From: Pardosa pseudoannulata
Lineage: Eukaryota > Arthropoda > Arachnida > Araneae > Lycosidae
Length of the DNA: 64,000 nt
Reading direction: 5' to 3'
NCBI GenBank assembly: GCA_032207245.1
Contig: CM063510.1
Coordinates: 47,973,625 to 48,037,624 of the forward strand
Positions 12,201 to 24,200 of the stretch are shown piece after piece. A program made the position numbers and the translations under genes. Position 1 is the stretch's first letter; each line of letters opens with the position of its first letter. The notes beneath the pieces are model-generated. The model searched no databases. It saw nothing but the letters and a program-made list of their open reading frames with translations, and was not told where the DNA came from.

Positions 12201-15200
12201 TTACTCAAAGGATGGGTCAAGTACAAAGCTGCAAAAGATATATACAACATTTCCAGAGACAAGGTTAGCTTTTGGCAGTAAAATATAGAATATTTTGCAC
12301 AGTATTTTTGTCATTTTTATTTAAACTGAAAACAGGGAATTATTGACCAGTAAATCTTAGAGATGAAGGGAGAGTTTTAGTTGTTAGTTATCATAGTTTA
12401 TGACTTCCAGTGCAACCTGCAGAGCTGTTTAGAATGCTCAGGAAAATAATGAGGGCTAAAGGAAAATGTTTTATATTGAGTGTAATAAATATTACAGCTG
12501 TATTTTACTTTAAATTACTTAACTTTAACTCTTCCATCCAAACTACCTTTCATTTGTACATTAGTGTACTCTGTGACTAAATAGTTGACAAGTACTTATT
12601 AATGCTCATTTTTTTTTTCTTGTAGCTATGATAAAATAGAGTATGCAAGAAAACTTGTCTTTTGGGTGCCATTAATTTAATTATTTATAATACCATATTT
12701 ATCTGTATTAATTTCATTGTAGCATTTGCTTCTCTGTAAAATTTATATCTGAAAATTACTTAAATAATTGTAAAAATATATCATATTACAGTTTCTACAA
12801 CTTGCCAGAACCCTCAAATTTTATGGTCATGTGCAGTTTCGTCGTTGCATCTGTGATTATCCTCAGCCAAATACTACTGTCACAATAAGTGCTGGAGGAA
12901 GGGAACTAGTTTTCCATTATGATACAGATCCTGTAAGTTTTGCATTACACCTTAATAATTTTATTTAAGTATGAATTGGTGTTATATAAAGAAAATTTTA
13001 CAATACAAAAAATAATCTTGAAGCTAAGAAATGTATATGCTATATGTCAGGTTTACTGTAAAATTATTTCTGTTTGAAAATGAAATAAAATAATACACTT
13101 TTATGTCTTTAATCGTATTTACTGTACAATATAATAGTTGTCATTACTTATGACCATTTGCTACTGTGATGATTACTTGTAAATACCATTTTTGAAAAAT
13201 GTCCTGTAATTAGAGGCAAGGCTCAAGTAATGTTTGAATGATATAGGTTTCAATTTTGAATTTTTTTCTTTTAAAAAATTTTTGCAAAAAGAGAATCAAA
13301 TGATAATTAGAAGGCATTAGTGTCTGGGGAGTATTGGTAGACATAGCAGAATTTCCCTATCTAGATTTTTTATTTTTTTTACTAGCCACCAAAGAAGCTT
13401 TTGATATGGTATTATCATTATGATAATATCCCTTCTATTGTACATCCCAGGCCTCTTTTCTCTGACTGATTTGTTTAAATAATTTATTTGCTGATGGTTT
13501 CTTTCTGAATTGAGATTTTCATTTGGTTTTAAAAGCTTGTAATATTTTATACATTTGAAAAGCTGGTAGTCCTTGGACATTCCACTATATACATGTTTCA
13601 TTCTCTTATTCAGGTTTAAGCTCATGCAGATTATCTGGATTCAGATTATGCTCTTTTCGTTATGGTATTTTTTAAAATAATCATTTTTTTCCACCACCAG
13701 TTGTCCTCTCGTTTAAGAAGCATTTGTTTTTGTTCAGAGCAAACAGAGAAGTAAATATAAAAGTTGTTTGCATAAACTTTTCTCTCTTTACTTATGAGGC
13801 ATCATTCATTTTATTTACTGCTCTAATTTTTGAATATAGTCTAAAAGGGATTTTTTAGCTGAGTTTAACTTTTCTTTGATTTCCATTATTGTCAAAAAAG
13901 GTTCCTGATCTATCATGGTCTTTAAAATATTGCTATTTACTAAAGATGACCTTGAAAATTTCAGATTACCTTAAGGTCAAAATTGTGCTTAAAATATTTC
14001 AAATCATCTCCTGGAAGCTCTATTTGAAGCTGCATCTCCTTCAAAAACTTAACTAAATTTCGTCACACTTCTGTAGCATTTCTTTCTTGTTTTGTGGGAT
14101 TCGTACAAAATATAGTATTGTTAAAACTAAATTCAAATGAATTCAGGTAATAGCCATGTTTACACAACCACATCTCATTTAATAACTGCATAAAACAATT
14201 TTGTTACTGTTAATTTAGGAGACCAGATATGCATAAACAGGAAAAAAAAAATATTAAAAAAAGATATTTGTCATATGTGTCTCAGATAAGCACTTGCATG
14301 CTTGTTGAATAACTTTTGATAGAACTTACCAGTAGATCTAATATATATGCAAAATCAAATCTTCTTTATAATAAATGATATATTTTTCATATTCAATACT
14401 ATTTCTCTAAATTTTAATTTTATATACTTGTTATTTTTTGACAAATTACTAAGAAATTAGTTTAAAAAGTTTAGATGTTTAATGATAGCAATTATAAATA
14501 ATTGCATGATTATAAAATAGCTTCTTTTTAATTGCAACTTATTGCTGTGCAAGTTAAAAATTGTTAGGGTGCTGCTCTTTGATACCAGAGTTCATGGGTA
14601 CATATCCCACTGCTAGCATGGATGTTCTTTGCCATTCAGAATCAGATTTAAGCAGTAGGTTCTGGTCTTGTTAGTCCTCATTTAACAAAAAAGTAGACTG
14701 TAGCACTCCAAAGCAAATCAACATATTATTTGAGCTTTAAATGTGTGCAGGTTGAATATAATTTTAAATTAAGCTTATTTTATTTTTTACCATACCTTAT
14801 TGTATATAATTGTAGTTTAGTTTTACTTCAGTATTTGTTGTATTTACTAGTTTATATTTACTTAAAAGTAGTTAAAATTTTGATACTTTTTCATTATCAA
14901 ATCTTGCCAATCAGAATTTTTGGTGTCAACACACAGTTTCCAGAATAAATCACTCCAAGCAGACTTTATTATCCACAACACATAGCATATATATAAACCA
15001 TTAATAAGAGGCTCAAAAATGTTTAACTAAATAAAAATAACACTTTATAAAGTTCAGTTTTGATGACTGAAACCATGTGCCTTTACAGATTCTTCTTTTA
15101 CAGCAACAAGAGGAAAGGTTGCAGTACCATTGAATTTCATCTCTGAAATACAATTTCATTTCATGATTCTTATCACAAGTTACGATTTCAGCCAAATTCA

Positions 15201-18200
15201 ACCTTTCTCTTGAAAGAATCTGACCTCCTCTTCTGTTTTGGGCAAATCCTAAATTTTCATTGCTTTTTGCGTTAATTTTTTGTATTAAGAAAAAACATGA
15301 TCGATTATAAAAAAAATGGCCACAACATGCTTTGAAAATATGGTGGCTAAAGGTTATCAACTGCAATATTGCATTTGCCATTGGTTGTATTAATATTAGC
15401 AACTTTTTCACCTGTGCTGGGATAATGGAAAAGTACCAAAATTTTAAATTGAAGCTTGTTACTTCAAGTCAGAACAATAGTTTAAAAATATTAATCTGTT
15501 GTTTCTTAATGGTTGGTTTATTGGTTGGTTGGGAATGCTACATAAGATCTAACAGTTCATCGAAATTTTTGTCTGTGTTTTGTTAAATATCCTTCATTAA
15601 ATGTTAAAGATAAAGTATGTAATATATACTTTTAAGTTCAGGACATGTCACTCTGGTTCAGGATGTTATTTGCAGGTTGAAATTGGGCTAAACTAGTGTG
15701 TATATTATTAAAATTTTAATTAAAATTCCTGTTAAATTATCTTGAAGCATTTGGCCTTAATTTATTTAATTGTGATTCTCTTTATCCTCCCCATTTTAGA
15801 CATCTGAAAACAAATCATTTTTCAGAGTAACCAGAATCAAGTGCTGGCGAATAACCACTTCTGTAAGTTTATATTTAAAGTATTTGATACATTATTAAAA
15901 TTCAGCAGTATACTTTGGAAGTATTTATTTTAACTGTACTAACTTAAAATTAAGTATTTTTCAGTAATGGTTTTTAAAAAATTAGTTGTATTTATACATA
16001 ATTCAGAGGTAAAAGTTTTTAAAATAGGTTTCCCAAGAAATTTATTTCTAAATCTTGAAAGCACTAATATTTTATGTATTTTATATTTTCTTTTAATTTA
16101 TTATTGTGTATTAAAAAAGCCTATAAAAGTTATTATTGCAACCAGATTTTTACCAGATTTTAGTTGCTGAGGGTTTGTGTGTGTATATGTGTGTACATTT
16201 ATGTAGCAAAATCTGTGTATAACAATAAAATGTCTTATAACACTATTTCCCTAGCTTCATACAGTATTGTTATAGACAACTTTTACTATATGTACTGTAG
16301 AACTTCACACATACAAAGACAGAAGAATAGAGGATTCTTTCAGTGAATACTTTGTTTGTAAATAGTACTTATTTCTGTCTATTTAAATAAGAAAACAATA
16401 TAGTAGTTTACAAAACAATGTAGTTGTAAATCCAAGTAGTTTTAGTCATTTTTAGTTGTAAATTAATGATTTAACCATTTAATAAAAATGTAAAGTTTTG
16501 TGTGTATTCTATTTGTCAAATTACTACAGCTATAGCAGAGGTCATATTTTTTTCCTAGAAATCTTGAAATTTTTTTTTAAAAAATGTCCTCAAAAATGGT
16601 TATATAAGCTGAAATTTCATCAATTTTGACCCGCTATTATGCATTATTTGGTGTCTTTCAGCATGCTATTCAGAGAGTAGTGAACCATAATGTTTTAAGA
16701 TCTGCAGCAATTTATGTTCCCCTCTCTCACTTTTATTATTCCCCTAACAGTAACATTTAATAAGCTTTTGTAAAATTAATTGTACTGTGTGAAACACTAT
16801 ACCCATCAGGAATATTATGCTAAATAAGTAAATATATCATCTAGTGAGTAATTTACAATTTTTCATTTTTTAAGTAAAATATTTCTTATGATATTTATTT
16901 GGATATTCTTCTTCTTCATAAGCTCTACAGCCGGTTACCGGCCAAGGCTGTCTCCGTTAGCTTTCTCCATCCAGATCTATTCGACGCCAAGTTCCTCCAT
17001 CGGTTTACTCCCACATCCAATAACCATTTCTCCACTCTGTCTAACCATCTTGTTCTTGGTCTACCTCTCCTTCTCTTTCCTTCAGGTGTTTGGAAAGTCA
17101 CCCTTCTAACCGGGTTCTCCTCATCATATCGGTAGATGTGCCCTAGCCACCTTATTTGGGAGGCCTTTATAACTTTTACTAAGTTGGGCTCCCTGTATTT
17201 TAGTTGGAGTTCGTGATTATATCGAATTCTCCATACCCCATTTTCTCTCGTTGCTCCATAGATTTTTCTTAAGATCTTTCTCTCAAAAGTTAGCAGCTTC
17301 TCCTCGTCTTCTGTTGATGGTCCAGCACTATACCCATCAGGAATATTATTGGTCTAAATAAGTAAATATATCATCTAGTGAGTAATTTACAATTTTTCAT
17401 TTTACTTAAGTAAAATATTTCTTATGATATTTATTTGGATATTATCCTCTGCAAATCATTTGAATTTAGTATTTTTGCTATTTTTCTGTTTAAAAAAGTA
17501 CTGAATTTATTCATTTCAAAATTTTCTTTTAATTTTTACTCTTCACTAACCATTTAATTTTAGTTTAGTATACTTTAAGCAGTTTGAAACATAAATGTGT
17601 TTGCATAAACTTATGATAAAGGTAATATATATTTTAAAATTATGTTGGGAAACTGTCATTAAAATTTTTAAAAAATTGCCTAAAAGTTTGATTTATAATA
17701 AATACTGCATCTGCTTTAGAATATTGAAACATCCTTAAGTAGTTAATGATATATTCTAATAGGTGTTATATTGCTTCAATTGAAATGTTTAGATTTTATA
17801 AAACATCCTGTTTTCATTATGAGTAAAAAGTGTTCTTGTTACAGTTGTCAGATACTGTTGAGGGCAGCCAAGCATCACCTGTAAAATTGAAGCTGGAGCT
17901 GTCCTTTGAGTATCTCATGAGCAAAGATCACTTGAGATGGGTTTCAATTAACAGTGATCAGGTATGTGATATTTGTGTGTAAGTGAAAACTTTACCTACC
18001 TTTTTTATAATTCTAATCCAATGTCTCATAATAAAACTTTCTATATTTATGAGTGACTGACAGTGGAACTAAAGCACATTTTTAATTACCAGTTGAATCG
18101 AAAGAGTCTAGTAAAAGACTTATTGGCTAGTATTGGAGAATATTAAATTATGTCACTGATAACTTCAATACTGCTCTTCAAAGCAAGTTGAAACAATGTA

Positions 18201-21200
18201 AAACATAAATAATAAATAAATAATCTGTCTGTTGCAACTTACTGTATTAACTCATTACTATAGCTCTGATGTTTACGAATTATAAAATAAGTAAATGCAG
18301 TTTTATATGCAACTATGTTTCCCTCTTTTCTAAAGCTGTCATATTTATAACTTAAGTCTAATCTTTGAATTACCATAATTTCCAGAAACTGAAGTGTATT
18401 CACCATCACAAGCAGAGGAACAAAATAAAAAAAAACATGTTGCTTTCATGATTTATATTATTGGCAGAGAATTGGTCAATATTACTTTGTAAGACTTCTG
18501 GTTTTCCAGATATGGTACATTTGATATTACACATGTACTTTTAGAATATTAAACTAAAATTTGTTAAATCAAAATTAATTTTAAATTGTTCATAGTTATA
18601 GTATTGTAAATGAGTCACACAATGTTTTATTTACTTTTCATTATCTGTTTTATTATATCATTAGAAGAAAGCATGATACATCCTTAAACAGTTTTCAATG
18701 TGTTTTCTATTAGGCAATATTAATGAGTGTATGCTTACAAGGCATGGTGGATGAGCTCCTATTGAAAGGACGTGGGGGAAAAGCAGGAGAAAAGACTGAA
18801 CGATCTGGTCGTCGGGGATCTTGGAACTATATGAAAAGAGATGGTAGTAGTCACCAAATATCCTCTTCTGTTGGTCGTTCTATTTCTACTGATGGCATTG
18901 TTCAAAGTGCAAATGTAAGTCTTTAGGAACATATCATTCAGAAGTTTCTTATATATGTTTGTAGAAAGTTATTTAACCTATTGAAAATGATATTCAGTAG
19001 CATAACATTTGGGAGAAAGGGACAAAGGATATACTTGCCCCACCCACCCTTTTATAGGGGTGGAAAATCACTATTGTTGAATTAATATGAAGACATATCA
19101 AAATTTGTATCTTTAAAATCATACTAATATTCTGAATGGGAAGGTGCAAATTTAGTATCTGCCCTGAGTTGGAAGAGACCTTTACTACAGTACTGATAGC
19201 AACAATATTTTTTAATCATTTTTATTTAAACTTCATGTGTGTTAGTTGGTATTATGTAATTAATTTTTAGCTACCTTGACTAACTAGAAATCTGAAAATT
19301 TTCCCATAAGTTCATTTCCGGTGATAATATAATATTCAATCATAAAAAATAAGATTGAAAAAAAATATCGGTTTTGATAAATACAAAAAGCTGTTCAGAG
19401 TACTTAGGAATCAGATTTTAGAGATTTTAAACTAATATTGCCATCTATTTGCAAGTGGCATAACTAAAAAGTGTTTGTTATATTTTTAAGAATATTTTAA
19501 GTTTTTTTTTTTTTTTGGTATATTTGTGATTTTCCATATAGATTTTAATTAAGTAGCACTAAATTGGTCATTTTCCTTCTTTTACTGCACAATAATGAAT
19601 AATTTTGTATAGTAGAGCTTCACTTATTGATTCTAACATTTCACAGTGTATCTTTTTTAAAAATGGGAAATCTACACTTAATTTAAAAAAAAAAAAAATT
19701 ATATGTTGGATAAATGGTTTAACATAAGTTAAAAAAAAAAAATATGAATGAAAATTGATTACAAAATTCGAGACTTAAAGTCAAAAATAAAATTAATATA
19801 AAAGAATTTTTAAAAATTGCCTTTATTCTATAAACAAATTTTAAAAAAACTTTATTAAAATAGCACTGAAAAGTAAAGAATAATTTTAAGTCAGTACTTG
19901 AAAGTGAAATTGAGTGAAAAGCTCTTTTATGAAAATTGTAATGTGTGGATATAGAGAAATTGTGTAAGTTTTTATAGGTTTAGGGCCAGTTGTTATGATG
20001 GGTTATGTGATGGGTATCAGTGTCCAAGTAACATATTTTCAATACAGATATAATTGTGTAAGAGAATATTTATATTAAAATACTAGTGTAATATTTAATT
20101 GTTGTATGTTGAGTGCCCCACACTTTTATTTTTAGTCATTTAACCCATCATAACATTTAGCCCTTATCCTATAGAACAGTGTTTCCCAAACTTTTGGCAT
20201 ATGTGTACCCCTTCTGTAATTTTTGTAACACTGAGTACACCTCATAAAAAAAAGGATGTATTTTAATAACAATCAAAAATATATTTATTTTTCTATTTTT
20301 TGTGACATACACAAAATAATAAGAAAAGAGAAATAAAATTATTCATAATGAAATATAAATAAAAGTGTATTGCAAGTAACATTTATATGGATCAATGAGA
20401 AGGATGAAATTTTTTGTGCTGAGATGCAGATCATCATAATTTGGTTCCCTGTTTATTAATTTTAATATCAGATGCAGTAACACGTCCAATAGTCTTCCTT
20501 TTTTGACTTAATCTCTGCAACTGCTGAGAAAGCAACTTCACATAAATATGAAGTACCCCTCAGTTGTACCTCTATCAAACTCTTATTGTACTCCTGGGGG
20601 TATGTGTACTCTACTTTGGGAAACTCTGCTATAGAAGATCCTCAAGCAATTTCTCTATATCAGCAAGTTACAATGTCCATATAGAAGTTTTTCACACAAT
20701 TTCTATTTTATGCACTGATTTAAAATTATTTCCCTCTAACTGTTAAAGCCCAAACCAAAATATAGTTATCATTTATCTTATTAATTCCACTAATCACTAC
20801 GATTTTCTTGTCATCGAGTGTCAGGGAAAAACATACCAGCATAAAGGTGAAAAGGTTTAGTTTTGACTGTTCAGGACCAGAAGTTGGAAACCATATACTG
20901 TTATCAACAGTAACACAGACATGCGAACTACTGTGGATTCTCCGGAGTTGCTCTGGAGAAATAAGAAAATTTGATAACTCCGGAAACTTCTCAGATTGCT
21001 TCGAAAAATAACAAAACTTTTGAACAGTTAAAATATTACAATTCAGCAATTAAACACAAGTTTTGAAAAAAATAATGCTGAATATTACTTTTTTCACACA
21101 ATAAAGCTGCACGTTAAAAGTTTTCAATACTGTGCAGAAAAACCAAACTGAGTTAGGTTAAATTTGAGTAGACAAATTCTAGAATCCCTGATGATAGAAA

Positions 21201-24200
21201 AATGGAAAATTTTTAATCAGGGTCAATGTTACTGTAAGAAACACTGTTCTGAAAAGTAAGTTGTTAAAGTTAAAAAAAGTTACTGATAAGTTTTTAAATG
21301 AATAAATTTTAATTTACCTTTTACAATTTACTACTGTGTAAATATTTTAATTTTAATTTAGAAACCAATTAGATATGTACTTATGCATAATCTGTAATTA
21401 GCATGTTAAAATTTCAAACCACGCTGTTGCTTCTGACACAAGTGCCTTATGTTGGTATGTCTGGTAACATTTAGAGACAGAGTGTAATTATCCATTCTTG
21501 ACTATTAAGCAGAAACTAATCTAGAAAAATAATGAACATTTTTGTAGAATGAAAATCACAAAAAAGTATTGTAAAGAAATTACTTTAAATATTGTGGATT
21601 TTATTTTTCTATTCCTAAATGTAAAATTTTGGCATAAATATATTAAAGTACAAAATGAAACAACAAAACAGGTATATTGACTCTATACTGAGAATTTGCT
21701 GGATTTCCTGTGTCAGATATGTTATTTGTGAAATTATACCAGTGGCATACATTCCTGTACCCACTTACAGGATTCTAATTATAATCAGATTGAGAATTGC
21801 ATTGCAATTGTCCGTAACCTCTAACAATTAACAGAGTGTAATAGTTGAGGCTCTATGCACAAAAAAGAAACAAAATTGTAAGAAAAGTCATATGGAGATG
21901 GTTCAGGGTTAATGCCATGTTTCAGAGTTAATGTCTGAAGCTCTCAAAGTTTTATCAAAATTAAAATAAATTATTTGTGAGAACAGTGAGTGCTTACAGA
22001 AATGATAAAAAGATAATTCTTAGCAGTCAGGTGATCCACTTGCACAAAGCAGCAGGTATTAATTACAAATTATTTTAAAGAAATATTAAGTGTCATTCTA
22101 AATTATATTTTATAGAATATTAAGTACTTCCAGTTAGTGTTGTAAATAGTTTATTATTATTTACCCATTTTACCAAATTTCTACATCTCTTGTTTTCTCC
22201 ATTCATTATTTTCCATTTCTCTTTCCTTAAAAACCATGGATTAAGGTTATATTATAATTTTAGTCTGGGCAAATTCTGGTTAAAAACTATTCTAGAAAAT
22301 CTGGGGTTTATTATATACATGTAATATATTTTAAATGTTAATTTTTATATAATGTATTTGAAAATATTTCTAAACATTTTCTAAAAAATTTTGAAATGTT
22401 TTGAAAGTATTCAATGAGTGTTATTTCTTACTGTTTTTTAAACATTTTCCTTCCACTTGCGTTAGAAATAAGAAAAATAGGGAATGAACAAAACCGTACA
22501 CTTCCTCTTATACATTAGAAAAAGGTTTCAATTAAATTGAAAATTTCTGAAGCCTGAATGTTTATTAATTTTTATGTAAAGACAATTAGGGTATGGGACT
22601 CAAGAAATGTCCCTTTAATATAATTTCACTAAAGTGATTATTTTGTAGCATTTTTAATAACAAAAATTTTTTTAATTGGTTTCAGAGAGAGGATTCTTCT
22701 ACTATTATTGGGAGATCTAAAGACCAAGTTAAGAAGATGACTGTAAGTTCTTATGATTAATCTTATTTTAAGGAATTTTTTTACTTGTAAGAATACTTAA
22801 TAATTTACATGTTATAAATCCTGAACGTATCAGAGGTTCTGATAACCAATAAGTTTTTTCCAAGCTCAACCCTAAGTGAATACTAGAAGTAAGAGCTTAT
22901 TTAAATAGATGCTATTCTACTGTAGTGGGGTAAAAACAATTTTCATTTCTAACCCACCCCCATGTTGTGTAAACTTTTGTTGTGACCCCAGGTAGAAAAA
23001 TCCTATTTTTAAATGTAATCTCTATATAAAATACATAGGTATGTAGCACAAAAATCAGTGATATTTCCACACTCTGAATTGCAACAGTTCTAACACCCAG
23101 ATGTAAGCATTAGCATTGCAGTACAATTTTAAATTGTACATTTTACAGTATACCTGTTAATAGTAGTCCTGTGTATACATATGTATTGTATGTTTCAAAA
23201 TTTTTAGTTGCACAGCAATGAAAGAATTAAGCAGTGATTATAAATATTTTCTCAATTTTCTTAAATGTCTCTTAATTTCCTTTAACTTGACTTAACAATA
23301 ACTTCTGTTTAAGTTTTTAAGTTAAGTTTCTGTTGTTAATTTTCAACGTATTCACTGAGGATGTTAACATCATGATTAAAAAATATCATGATATTTTAGA
23401 ATTGGATCTGCCATTTTCAATTATGTTCACAGTTTCCGTGTACCTGGAAAGTCATGGAAAATCATGAATTTAGAAAATGGATTAATTTTGTCATGAAAGT
23501 CATGATTTTCTAAGTAAAATGAGTAAAAGTCATGGAAAGTCATGGATCCGCTGAGCTACCAATTAAGAAAAATCAAGAAATGCCTCACAAGCAAATTTCC
23601 TTTCTGAACGGAAACAATTGCATACTTCTCCCTTTTGTCCATAGCGCTGGATTCCCACTCATCTATTTTTTTAACACTGAGACACGTGACATTATGGCGC
23701 CTTAACTGCGTGGGGAGACAGTTGCTGACCAGGGGGTGTTAGTGTTCCGATGGGTAGTGTCTTGTTACGTGTGATTAGCTGACGGTTGAGAAGGGAAAAA
23801 AAGTATGCATCGGCCTGTGATGTGACAAAGGAGTGAGAAGGAGATGATATCGTCCTTGACCGAGCCCGTGATCGTGTTTAATTTCGTTGTGATAAGCGAA
23901 ACCATTGAAGATATGAGCGTAGAAAAACATACATTAGGGCAGAGTACACTGCACCGGAAGGGACAAACATTTCTATCTCAACAGTACTATTCGATCAGTC
24001 ATCTGTTTTTTTTTCTCTTGTGTTAATCATGCAAGACCAGGATAGGCTTCTCTCTCACCCGTATATTTGGTCTTCTATACCCCTCTCCACATTCGTTTCC
24101 GAAAATCTAATAAAGGTTGTAAAAAAAAATCTGGGTCTTTCTATTAAAATCTCAGTTTAGGCAAGTTTCATTAAAAAACAATATTTTTGGGGTGTATAAA

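Larger units (their letters stand above)
12933..15799 (+). other. SNX17 intron (2.9 kb) with Merlin and SINE relics
   Basis: GT-AG intron. It holds a possible unidentified antisense coding relic (13317-14080), a decayed SINE (14566-14721) and an antisense Merlin-like transposase fragment (14930-15411). Confidence 0.75.
15863..17844 (+). other. SNX17 intron (2 kb) with non-LTR insertion
   Basis: GT-AG intron containing a 5'-truncated non-LTR retrotransposon (16908-17325) bracketed by direct repeats of about 115 bp (16795-16907 and 17326-17443). Confidence 0.85.
18915..22685 (+). other. SNX17 intron (3.8 kb) with nested repeats
   Basis: GT-AG intron. It holds a dispersed repeat (20017-20176 plus 20637-20745) split by a 452-bp hAT MITE. 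The rest is AT-rich. The antisense open frame at 20726-21049 has no recognisable match. Confidence 0.8.
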
